A DNA stretch of 11,292 bases from an uncultured Prevotellaceae bacterium (GTDB lineage Bacteria > Bacteroidota > Bacteroidia > Bacteroidales > Bacteroidaceae), in NCBI GenBank assembly GCA_946415695.1, contig CAMKTM010000066.1, positions 1-11,292 on the forward strand, given 5' to 3'. Positions 1-6,648 of the stretch are shown here, piece after piece. The notes under the pieces are model-generated. The model was given only the letters and a program-made list of their open reading frames with translations. It ran no database searches and had not been told where the DNA came from. Made by a program: the position numbers and the translations under genes. Numbering within the stretch: position 1 is the first letter of the stretch; the number at the start of each line of letters is the position of its first letter.

Positions 1-53
1 GTGACTTAAAATAATTTCTTTATTGGACTGGCTGATAATTCAAGTTTTTTATG

Positions 54-61
54 TACATTTG
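54..61 (+). promoter_or_regulatory. Bacteroidetes-type -7 promoter box upstream of tgt
   Basis: TACATTTG fits the TAnnTTTG -7 consensus recognised by the primary sigma factor of Bacteroidetes. It lies about 40 bases before the tgt start codon, and the leader that follows is A-rich with no Shine-Dalgarno sequence. I could not find a convincing -33 TTTG at the usual 19-21 base spacing. It probably drives the five-gene run that starts with tgt. Positions 1-53 may include the tail of an upstream gene, but no reading frame there can be assigned. Confidence 0.5.
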
Positions 62-101
62 CACGCGAAATAAAAGAAATAGTTAACAGCAAATCGTCAA
101 G

Positions 102-1232
102 ATGACTTTTGAGATAGCAGCAACCGATGCGCTTTCCAATGCCCGGGCAGGCCTCATTACGACCGACCACGGGCAAATCGAGACGCCCATCTTCATGCCT
201 GTCGGTACGGTGGGCAGCGTGAAAGGCGTTACCGACCGCGACCTTCACAATGAGGTCAAGGCTCAGATTATCCTCGGCAACACTTATCATCTCTATCTTC
301 GCCCGGGCACAGAGATCCTGGAGAAGGCAGGCGGACTGCATCGCTTCAACGGTTGGGACAGACCTATCCTGACCGATAGCGGCGGCTTTCAGGTCTTTTC
401 GCTCGCCGGCATCAGAAAACTGACGGAGGAAGGCTGCACCTTCCAAAGCCACATCGACGGCAGTCGCCACACGTTTACGCCCAAACGGGTGATGGACATC
501 GAGCGCAGCATCGGCGGCGACATCATCATGGCGCTCGACGAGTGTCCGCCCGGGACGAGCGACTACAACTATGCGAAGAAAAGCCTCGGCCTGACGCATC
601 GTTGGCTGGACCGCTGCATCAAACGTCTCAACGAGACAGAGCCGCTCTATGGTTACAGCCAGAGCCTCTTCCCCATCGTGCAGGGCTGCACGTATCGTGA
701 CCTCAGGGAGCAAAGCGCTGAGTTCGTAGCCTCTAAAGGTGCCGACGGCAATGCCATCGGCGGACTTGCCGTGGGTGAACCCACGGAGGTGATGTACGAG
801 ATGATAGAGGTGGTGAATGCCATTCTGCCCAAAGACAAGCCGCGCTACCTGATGGGCGTCGGTACGCCCGCCAACCTGCTCGAGGCAATAGAGCGCGGCG
901 TCGATATGTTCGACTGCGTGATGCCGACGCGCAACGGCCGCAATGCCATGCTCTTCACGAGCCAAGGCATCATGAACATGCGTAACAAGAAGTGGGAGGA
1001 CGACTTCTCCCCCATCGACCCGGCCGGATTGACTTGGATGGACGGCTTCTACAGCAAAGCCTATCTGCACCATCTCTTCAAGGCCCAGGAACTGCTTGCC
1101 CTCCAGATAGCCAGCATCCACAACCTCGCCTTCTACCTCTGGCTCGTGGGCGAAGCAAGGAAACACATCATGGCCGGCGACTTCACGACCTGGAAAACTG
1201 GAATGCTGAAACAGGTAACACAGAGACTTTGA
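102..1232 (+). CDS. tgt: Queuine/preQ1 tRNA-guanine transglycosylase
   Basis: Exchanges guanine-34 in the anticodon wobble position of GUN tRNAs (Asp, Asn, His, Tyr) for preQ1, a step of queuosine synthesis, in the cytoplasm. The 376-residue length is normal for the bacterial enzyme. Visible signatures in order: PVGTVGSVKGV (33-43), ILGNTYHLYLRPG (57-69), TDSGGFQVFSL (91-101) with the conserved Asp92, VQGCTYRDLR (193-202), GGLAVGEP (220-227), and FDCVMPTRNGR (270-280), in which Asp271 should be the nucleophile. The C-terminal region is unusual. Where the family has CxCxxC, this protein has Gly309, Thr311 and Asp314, and only the last zinc ligand (His340 in IHNL) remains. The start at 102 gives the typical N-terminus and follows a -7 box. 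It heads a co-directional run, with the permease 82 bases downstream. Identity is near certain; loss of zinc is inferred from alignment by eye. Confidence 0.97.
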   Translation: MTFEIAATDALSNARAGLITTDHGQIETPIFMPVGTVGSVKGVTDRDLHNEVKAQIILGNTYHLYLRPGTEILEKAGGLHRFNGWDRPILTDSGGFQVFSLAGIRKLTEEGCTFQSHIDGSRHTFTPKRVMDIERSIGGDIIMALDECPPGTSDYNYAKKSLGLTHRWLDRCIKRLNETEPLYGYSQSLFPIVQGCTYRDLREQSAEFVASKGADGNAIGGLAVGEPTEVMYEMIEVVNAILPKDKPRYLMGVGTPANLLEAIERGVDMFDCVMPTRNGRNAMLFTSQGIMNMRNKKWEDDFSPIDPAGLTWMDGFYSKAYLHHLFKAQELLALQIASIHNLAFYLWLVGEARKHIMAGDFTTWKTGMLKQVTQRL

Positions 1233-1241
1233 CAGATGAAC

Positions 1242-1282
1242 GATATAACGAGATGACGTTATGACGAGATAACGGGATGACG
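1242..1282 (+). repeat. Short imperfect direct repeat between tgt and the permease gene
   Basis: Two 17-base copies (1242-1258 and 1266-1282) agree at 15 of 17 positions and are built on ATAACGAGATGACG / ATAACGGGATGACG. They are offset by 24 bases. They sit in the 82-base gap after tgt, which has no hairpin terminator and no clear -7 box, so read-through into the permease is likely. The function of the repeat is unknown; it may be simple slippage-derived sequence. Confidence 0.45.
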
Positions 1283-1314
1283 ATTCTTAAATTGATAAAT
1301 CGTAAATTAAGTAG

Positions 1315-2403
1315 ATGAAGAAGATCGACCGCTACATCATAAGTAAGTTCCTTGGCACTTACTTCTTCTCCATCGTGCTGATTATCAGCATTGGCGTGGT
1401 GTTCGATTTCAACGAGAACATCGACCGCTTCACTGAATCGCACGCACCGTGGCGGGCCATCGTTTTCCAGTATTACCTGAACTTCATCCCTTACTACGCC
1501 AACCTCTTCAGTGCATTGTTCGTCTTCATCAGCGTCATCTTCTTCACCACAAAGATGGCCGACGGGAGCGAAATCATTGCGATGATAAGCGCAGGCATCA
1601 GCCGCCAACGGCTCCTGGTGCCGTACATGATAAGCGCAGCCATCATTGCCGTCATGACCTTCTACCTCGGAGCAGAGGTCATCCCGCGAAGCAGCGTGAA
1701 ACGTCTTGCCTTCGAAAACACTTACAAGAAACGCAACAAAAACCCGACCTACGCCGAGAAAGTGCAGTTGCAGGTCGATACCGGCGTCATTGCTTACATG
1801 GAGCACTTCGACGGCATGAGCAAGACAGGCATTCATTTCTCGCTCGACAAGTTCGAGAAGAAGCGCCTCGTCTCGCACCTGTCAGCCAATTCAGCCCAAT
1901 ACGACACGCTGAGCGACGTACGCTATCAGTGGCACCTCAAAGGCGTCACCATCAGGGAATTGCGCGGCATGAGGGAAAAGATAACACACTACGACCTCGT
2001 GGACTCCATCATCCAAATGGAGCCACAGGACTTCCTCTTCATCCGCAACCAACAAGAGACGATGACGAACAGCGCCCTCAAGGAATACATCGAAAAGCAG
2101 CGCAACAGAGGAAGCGGCAACCTGAGCATCTTCATGGTGGAGTACTACAAACGCTACGCCTCGCCTTTCGCCGCATTCATCCTCTCCACAATCGGAATGT
2201 CGCTCTCGTCGAGGAAACGCAAAGGCGGCATGGGCTTCTCGCTCGGCATCGGCATTGCCCTGAGCGCCACATACATTCTCTTGCAAGGCGTCTCGGCAAC
2301 CTTCTCCACAAATGCAGGAATGCACCCGGCACTTGCCGCTTGGATGCCAAATATACTCTACACATTAATCGCTATATATCTCTATCGCAAATCCCCGACG
2401 TAA
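1315..2403 (+). CDS. LptF/LptG (YjgP/YjgQ) family LPS-export permease
   Basis: Inner-membrane permease subunit of the LptB2FG transporter, which extracts lipopolysaccharide from the inner membrane and feeds it to the periplasmic Lpt bridge. The 362-residue sequence has the family architecture. Three N-terminal membrane segments (about 13-31, 60-79, 100-120) are followed by a soluble periplasmic domain (about 125-270) of the expected beta-jellyroll size, then three C-terminal membrane segments (about 280-298, 306-326, 338-357). The opening MKKIDRYIISKFLGTYFF and the DGSEIIAMISAGIS segment (83-95, before TM3) are typical of YjgP/YjgQ proteins. The start at 1315 places the first helix correctly. 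It follows tgt, a pairing common in Bacteroidetes, and precedes the helicase gene by 47 bases. The sequence alone does not say whether this is the F or the G subunit, so no symbol is given. Confidence 0.93.
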   Translation: MKKIDRYIISKFLGTYFFSIVLIISIGVVFDFNENIDRFTESHAPWRAIVFQYYLNFIPYYANLFSALFVFISVIFFTTKMADGSEIIAMISAGISRQRLLVPYMISAAIIAVMTFYLGAEVIPRSSVKRLAFENTYKKRNKNPTYAEKVQLQVDTGVIAYMEHFDGMSKTGIHFSLDKFEKKRLVSHLSANSAQYDTLSDVRYQWHLKGVTIRELRGMREKITHYDLVDSIIQMEPQDFLFIRNQQETMTNSALKEYIEKQRNRGSGNLSIFMVEYYKRYASPFAAFILSTIGMSLSSRKRKGGMGFSLGIGIALSATYILLQGVSATFSTNAGMHPALAAWMPNILYTLIAIYLYRKSPT

Positions 2404-2450
2404 AGAGAAAACGTGCTGTTGTAAAAAGTCAATGATTAAATGGTAAATGC

Positions 2451-3698
2451 ATGGATTTCTACGATTTATACCTAAATGATTATGTCCTCGATGCGCTCGA
2501 CGACATGAACTTCACCGATACGACGCCCATTCAGGAGCACGCCATCCCGCCCATCCTGGAAGGACGCGACGTGATGGGCGTAGCCCAGACAGGAACAGGC
2601 AAGACGGCAGCCTATCTGTTGCCAGTCCTTAGCAAACTTGCCGATGGCGGCTACCCCAAGGATGCCATCAACTGCGTCATCATGTCGCCAACCCGAGAAC
2701 TTGCCCAACAAATAGACAGCGCCATGCAAGGCTTCGCATACTATCTGGACGACATCAGCAGCGTGGCAGTCTATGGCGGCAACGATGGCATTCGATATGA
2801 ACAGGAAAAACGCGCCATGCAGAGCGGAGCAGACGTCGTGATTGCCACCCCCGGCCGTCTCATCAGCCACCTAAGCCTCGGCAACATCGACCTGAGCAAA
2901 GTGTCCTTTTTTATTCTCGACGAAGCCGACCGGATGCTTGATATGGGTTTCTGCGACGACATCCTGCTCATCGCAAAAGCATTGCCCGAGAAGCATCAGA
3001 CAATCATGTTCAGTGCCACAATGCCTGGCGATATTTTAAGCTTGGCACACAGCATCTTAAAGAATCCTGTTGAAGTGAAGCTTGCAGTCAGCAAGCCTGC
3101 CGACAATATCCGGCAGAGTGCTTTCCTTTGCTACGAACCGCAAAAGCTTCTTGTCGTCAAACATCTGTTCGAACAGGAGCCGCCGCATCGGGTCATCATC
3201 TTCGTCGGGTCGAAGAAAAAGACAAAGGAACTTGCCATCAGCATCATCCGTGCCGGCTACAACGCCAGAGCCATGCACAGCGACCTGACTCAAGCCGAAC
3301 GTGACGACGTCATGTACCAGTTCCGCAGCGGCAAGATTGACATTCTCGTGGCAACAGACATCGTGGCACGTGGCATCGACATCGACGATATTGCAATGGT
3401 CATCAACTTCGACGTGCCTCGCGACGAAGAGGATTATGTGCATCGCATCGGCCGTACGGCAAGAGCGGGCCGCGGCGGCAGGGCCGTCACCCTCGTCAAC
3501 GACAAGGATATGCTCTTCTTCCGACAGATAGAGCGCTTCCTGGGCAAGGAGATACCCAAGGAGAAGATGCCCGACGAGTTCGGCGAGACACCCTCCTACT
3601 CCTCACCAAAAGGAGGCAAGGGAAGAGGTAAGAAACGCCACTTCTACCATGGCAAAGGCAAGAAGAGAGGAAGCAAGCCCAACAAACCAAACGACTAA
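2451..3698 (+). CDS. DEAD-box ATP-dependent RNA helicase, RhlE-like
   Basis: ATP-dependent remodelling of RNA duplexes, likely in ribosome assembly or mRNA turnover, in the cytoplasm. All core motifs are intact: Q motif (FTDTTPIQEHAIP, 21-33), Walker A AQTGTGKT (45-52), PTREL (80-84), TPGR (133-136), DEAD (157-160), SAT (188-190), IIFVGS (249-254), ATDIVARGID (301-310) and HRIGRTARAGR (331-341). After residue about 380 comes a short, very basic Lys/Gly/Arg tail (for example GGKGRGKKRHF), as in RhlE-type enzymes that bind RNA without strict specificity. There is no DbpA-like RNA-recognition domain. Length 415 is normal. The gene lies 47 bases after the permease and 21 bases before the pseudouridine synthase, so it is probably co-transcribed with both. 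The subfamily (RhlE rather than CsdA/DeaD or SrmB) rests on the short basic tail and is less certain than the family. Confidence 0.95.
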   Translation: MDFYDLYLNDYVLDALDDMNFTDTTPIQEHAIPPILEGRDVMGVAQTGTGKTAAYLLPVLSKLADGGYPKDAINCVIMSPTRELAQQIDSAMQGFAYYLDDISSVAVYGGNDGIRYEQEKRAMQSGADVVIATPGRLISHLSLGNIDLSKVSFFILDEADRMLDMGFCDDILLIAKALPEKHQTIMFSATMPGDILSLAHSILKNPVEVKLAVSKPADNIRQSAFLCYEPQKLLVVKHLFEQEPPHRVIIFVGSKKKTKELAISIIRAGYNARAMHSDLTQAERDDVMYQFRSGKIDILVATDIVARGIDIDDIAMVINFDVPRDEEDYVHRIGRTARAGRGGRAVTLVNDKDMLFFRQIERFLGKEIPKEKMPDEFGETPSYSSPKGGKGRGKKRHFYHGKGKKRGSKPNKPND

Positions 3699-3719
3699 TC
3701 TCCCAAACAACAAAAAAGG

Positions 3720-4631
3720 ATGAGAAACCTAACCGGCGAACAATACGCCGCAAGCAAATACATAAAGCTCGAAGTAAGTGAGCCTATGCCGCTTATGGAG
3801 TTCCTGATGAAGGAGATGAGCGGCATTAGCCGTAACAAGGTGAAAGATTTGCTGCAGGGACATGGCATTCAGGTTGACAGAAAGCTTGTCACCAGGTACG
3901 ATTTCATGCTCTCGCCCGGACAAACCGTTCTCGTGAGCCGTCACAAGCGCAGCACGGAACTCCTGAACAAGTACGTCAAGATTGTTTACGAGGACAAGGA
4001 CCTTATCGTCATCGAGAAGTCCGAAGGCATCCTCAGCATGGCTTCTGCTCCAGGGCAGTATTGCGTCAAGACCATCCTCGACGAGTACTTTCGCAAGCGT
4101 CACTTCAAGTGTACCGCCCACGTCGTGCACCGCCTCGACCGCGACACAAGAGGACTGATGATTTATGCCAAGAGTTTGGAGGTAAGGAAGATACTCGAAG
4201 AGGACTGGCACAATATCGTCTATGACCGCAGATACGTTGCTGTGCTTTGCTGCGAGATGGAGCAGGAAGGCGGCACCGTTCACTCTTGGCTCAAGGACAA
4301 CAAGGCATACATAACCTACAGCAGCCCCACGGACAACGGCGGCAAGGAAGCCATCACCCACTACCGCCGCATAGCCACTAACGGCCGCTTCACCCTTGCC
4401 GAGATGCGGCTCGAAACAGGCCGGAAGAACCAGATTCGTGTCCACATGAAAGACTTGGGCTATCCCGTTGCAGGCGACGACAAGTACGGAAATGGGCTGA
4501 ACCCGCTTCATCGCCTTGCCCTTCATGCCTTCCGCCTCTACTTCTACCATCCCCATACAGGCGAACCCATGAAGTTCGAAACTCCCTACCCTACAAGCTT
4601 CACAAGATTGTTTCAGATTCAAAATAACTAA
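3720..4631 (+). CDS. RluA-family 23S rRNA / tRNA pseudouridine synthase
   Basis: Converts specific uridines in rRNA or tRNA to pseudouridine. The 303-residue protein has an N-terminal S4-like RNA-binding segment (about 22-75: FLMKEMSGISRNKVKDLL, then the VDRKLVTRYDFMLSPGQ turn). The catalytic domain follows, with the signature HRLDRDTRGL (137-146), where Asp140 is the catalytic aspartate, and ETGRKNQIRVHM (232-243), the second conserved RluA motif. IVYEDKDLIVIEKSEGILS (88-106) matches the first catalytic-domain strand of the family. The start at 3720 is supported by a family-typical N-terminus; an AAAAAGG tract abuts the ATG too closely to be a normal ribosome site. It begins 21 bases after the helicase gene and ends 16 bases before the lipoprotein gene. 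The target uridine (RluA, RluC or RluD type) cannot be read from the sequence. Confidence 0.94.
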   Translation: MRNLTGEQYAASKYIKLEVSEPMPLMEFLMKEMSGISRNKVKDLLQGHGIQVDRKLVTRYDFMLSPGQTVLVSRHKRSTELLNKYVKIVYEDKDLIVIEKSEGILSMASAPGQYCVKTILDEYFRKRHFKCTAHVVHRLDRDTRGLMIYAKSLEVRKILEEDWHNIVYDRRYVAVLCCEMEQEGGTVHSWLKDNKAYITYSSPTDNGGKEAITHYRRIATNGRFTLAEMRLETGRKNQIRVHMKDLGYPVAGDDKYGNGLNPLHRLALHAFRLYFYHPHTGEPMKFETPYPTSFTRLFQIQNN

Positions 4632-4647
4632 ACAAAAAGAAAGCATT

Positions 4648-5301
4648 ATGAAAAAGATTCGTTCCGTTGCAGCCATCGTTGCTGCAAGCCTCACACTCGC
4701 TTCATGCGGTCTCGGCACGACGGGAACTGGTACAAATTCCACCGGCAACACTGGCAATGCCGGCAACACTCAGAACGGCTCAATCATGGAGACAGCCGGC
4801 GGCCTGCTCGGTACAATCCTCGGTAGCCTGCTCGGCAACATGACATCCCAGCAATCCCTTGTCGGCTCTTGGACTTATTATGGTCCGAAGATAGTCTTCG
4901 AGAGCGAGAACATCCTCTCTCAGCTTGGCGGACAAGTTGTCACCAACAGCTTGGAGTCAAAGCTTGGCGACATGCTCTCGAAGATAGGTCTCAAGGCAGG
5001 AAAATCCGTTCTCACCCTGAATCGTGACGGTTCGTGCACCTTTGTTCGAAACGGCAAATCGCTGAACGGCACTTATGTCTATGATTCCAGCACCAACAAA
5101 TTATCCTTGACCGGCGTGCTTGGCTTGGGACAGATGACGTGCACCGTTTCTGTGCAATCCGGCCAGCTCTATATGCTCTTCGACACCGACAAACTGCTGA
5201 GCCTGTTTTCCTCCGCCGGCTCTAAAGACTCTGGCACCTTCTCCTCCCTGCTCAAGAACTACAAAGGCTTGAAGCTCGGTTGGACAATGACGAGGCAATA
5301 A
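4648..5301 (+). CDS. Secreted lipoprotein, DUF4923-like
   Basis: A 217-residue exported lipoprotein of unknown function. MKKIRSVAAIVAASLTLASC is a standard lipoprotein signal peptide: a KK n-region, a hydrophobic stretch and the lipobox LASC with Cys20 as the lipidated residue. A Gly/Thr/Asn-rich linker (about 21-45, repeated GTG/NTGN) follows, then a glycine-rich hydrophobic patch (GGLLGTILGSLLGNM). From residue about 70 there is a compact beta-rich domain that starts LVGSWTYYGPKIVFESENIL and contains LTLNRDGSCTFVRNGKSLNGTY. This pattern, LVGxWxYxxPxvxFxSxN followed by an acidic/glycine turn and a GTY strand, is what I recall for the DUF4923 family of Bacteroidetes. The gene follows the pseudouridine synthase by 16 bases and looks like the last member of the run. 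Residues 21-22 (Gly-Leu) after the Cys do not show the acidic surface-export signal seen in some Bacteroidetes lipoproteins, so a periplasm-facing location is plausible. Confidence 0.82.
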   Translation: MKKIRSVAAIVAASLTLASCGLGTTGTGTNSTGNTGNAGNTQNGSIMETAGGLLGTILGSLLGNMTSQQSLVGSWTYYGPKIVFESENILSQLGGQVVTNSLESKLGDMLSKIGLKAGKSVLTLNRDGSCTFVRNGKSLNGTYVYDSSTNKLSLTGVLGLGQMTCTVSVQSGQLYMLFDTDKLLSLFSSAGSKDSGTFSSLLKNYKGLKLGWTMTRQ

Positions 5302-5356
5302 CTTCAGAAAATTGACAAATTTCGGAAAACATAAAAAATAATTATGGATTATGGAC

Positions 5357-5410
5357 TACGGATTATTAATTATTTCGTACCTTTGCAGCCGAATTACAGG
5401 ATAATCCGTA
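5357..5410. promoter_or_regulatory. 10-bp inverted repeat straddling the ilvC promoter (possible operator)
   Basis: TACGGATTAT (5357-5366) and ATAATCCGTA (5401-5410) are exact reverse complements. The start-to-start distance is 44 bases, about four DNA turns, and the ilvC -7 box lies between them. The left arm covers roughly the -33 region; the right arm lies about 10-20 bases downstream of the likely transcription start. This geometry suits a repressor contacting both sides, or two half-sites of a larger regulator. It could also be chance in A/T-rich DNA. No binding protein is encoded nearby. Confidence 0.35.
5378..5385 (+). promoter_or_regulatory. -7 promoter box for ilvC
   Basis: TACCTTTG is an exact TAnnTTTG match, with a start site expected near 5391-5393 and a leader of about 56 bases. 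The leader is A-rich (AACAAAACAAAACA just before the ATG) and has no Shine-Dalgarno sequence, as usual in Bacteroidetes. I see no leader peptide rich in Leu/Ile/Val codons and no attenuator hairpin. No terminator is visible in 5302-5350, so some read-through from the lipoprotein gene is possible. Confidence 0.7.
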
Positions 5411-5448
5411 AGAAATAACTCTAAATTCAAGTTTAACAAAACAAAACA

Positions 5449-6492
5449 ATGGCAAAAATGAATTTTGGCGGTGTCATCGAAGAAGTCGTGACCCGCGAGG
5501 AGTTCCCTCTTGAGAAAGCACGTGAAATACTGAAGAACGAGACCATCGCCGTCATCGGATACGGCGTGCAAGGCCCCGGACAGGCTTGCAACCTGCGCGA
5601 CAATGGCTTCAACGTCATCGTCGGCCAGCGTCAGGGCAAGACCTTCGAGAAAGCCATCGGCGACGGCTGGGTTCCGGGCGAGACACTCTTCTCCATTGAA
5701 GAGGCAGCCGAGAAGGGCACCATCGTCATGTGTCTGCTCTCCGATGCAGCCGTGATGAGCGTTTGGCCCACCCTGCAGAAGCACCTCACGCCCGGCAAGG
5801 CACTCTATTTCTCCCATGGCTTTGCCATCACCTGGAACGACCGCACCGGCTGCGTCCCCTCCAAGGACATCGACGTCATCATGGTGGCTCCTAAGGGCAG
5901 CGGTACAAGCCTGCGCACCATGTTCCTCGAAGGCCGCGGCCTGAACAGCTCTTATGCTGTCTATAACGACGCCACGGGCAAGGCCCTCGACCGTACCCTC
6001 GCCCTCGGTATCGGCATCGGTTCTGGCTATCTCTTCGAGACTACTTTCCAGCGCGAAGCAACCTCCGACCTCACTGGCGAACGCGGCTCCCTGATGGGCG
6101 CTATACAAGGTCTGCTGCTGGCTCAGTACGAAGTGCTTCGCGAGAACGGCCACACGCCTTCCGAGGCCTTCAACGAGACCGTTGAGGAGCTCACTCAGAG
6201 CCTCATGCCCCTCTTCGCCAAGAACGGCATGGACTGGATGTACGCCAACTGCTCCACAACGGCACAGCGCGGCGCACTGGACTGGTTCCCCCGCTTCCAC
6301 GATGCCATCAAGCCCGTCATGCAGCAGCTCTATGCAAGCGTGAAGTGCGGCAACGAAGCACAAATCAGCATCGACGCCAACTCAAAGCCAGACTATCGTA
6401 CAGGTCTCGAGAAGGAACTTAAGGCTTTGCACGACAGCGAGATGTGGCGCACAGCCGAGACAGTTCGCCAGCTCCGTCCCGAGAACAACTAA
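5449..6492 (+). CDS. ilvC: Ketol-acid reductoisomerase
   Basis: Second common step of valine/isoleucine (and leucine precursor) synthesis: Mg-dependent alkyl migration and NAD(P)H reduction of acetolactate or acetohydroxybutyrate. The N-terminal Rossmann domain shows VIGYGVQGPGQACNLRDNG (35-53) with the GxGxxG core at 37-42. FSHGF (121-125) carries the catalytic His123, and MVAPKGSGTSLR (145-156) is conserved. The knotted helical domain has SDLTGERGSLMG (206-217), with Asp207 and Glu211 as the expected metal ligands, then ETVEELTQSLMPL (243-255) with the second acidic pair, and the NCSTTAQRGALDW segment (267-279). The 347-residue length fits the single-knot-domain form seen in Bacteroidetes. 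It has its own promoter and terminator, and no other ilv/leu gene is in the window, so here it appears monocistronic. The start at 5449 gives the family-typical MAKMNFGG. Confidence 0.97.
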   Translation: MAKMNFGGVIEEVVTREEFPLEKAREILKNETIAVIGYGVQGPGQACNLRDNGFNVIVGQRQGKTFEKAIGDGWVPGETLFSIEEAAEKGTIVMCLLSDAAVMSVWPTLQKHLTPGKALYFSHGFAITWNDRTGCVPSKDIDVIMVAPKGSGTSLRTMFLEGRGLNSSYAVYNDATGKALDRTLALGIGIGSGYLFETTFQREATSDLTGERGSLMGAIQGLLLAQYEVLRENGHTPSEAFNETVEELTQSLMPLFAKNGMDWMYANCSTTAQRGALDWFPRFHDAIKPVMQQLYASVKCGNEAQISIDANSKPDYRTGLEKELKALHDSEMWRTAETVRQLRPENN

Positions 6493-6515
6493 TCTCCCAT
6501 AACATAGGGAAACAG

Positions 6516-6550
6516 ATGCCCCCGAAGGTTCGAACAACTTTCGGGGGCAT
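6516..6550 (+). terminator. Hairpin terminator after ilvC
   Basis: The left arm ATGCCCCCGAAGGTT (6516-6530) and right arm AACTTTCGGGGGCAT (6536-6550) pair at 14 of 15 positions around a five-base loop (CGAAC), followed by TTTCTG. The stem is G/C-rich and begins 23 bases after the ilvC stop codon. The U-tract is short, but stem strength makes termination likely. Positions 6551-6648 after it hold no feature I can identify. Confidence 0.85.
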
Positions 6551-6648
6551 TTCTGTATCACTCCATCATTCTTTGCTATCGATGCATTCCCTTCCTTCCG
6601 TCTTCACACGTCGCGTTGTTTGCTGCATCACGAATCAGCAATTGATTA

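Noticed and set aside
6..1166. 386-codon open frame antisense to tgt
   Set aside because: The plus-strand frame encodes an unmistakable full-length Tgt; the antisense product has no recognisable motifs. Long antisense frames recur opposite most genes here, from codon bias that avoids antisense stops.
3729..4769. 346-codon open frame antisense to the pseudouridine synthase
   Set aside because: Shadow of a well-supported gene; it spans two genes on the other strand and shows no domain.
5302..5340. Terminator after the lipoprotein gene
   Set aside because: Only a weak A/T foldback (GAAAATTGACAAATTTC) with a mismatch is present; there is no stable stem or U-tract.
5356..6363. 335-codon open frame antisense to ilvC
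   Set aside because: The sense strand is a complete ketol-acid reductoisomerase; the antisense frame would end on the promoter region and has no motifs.
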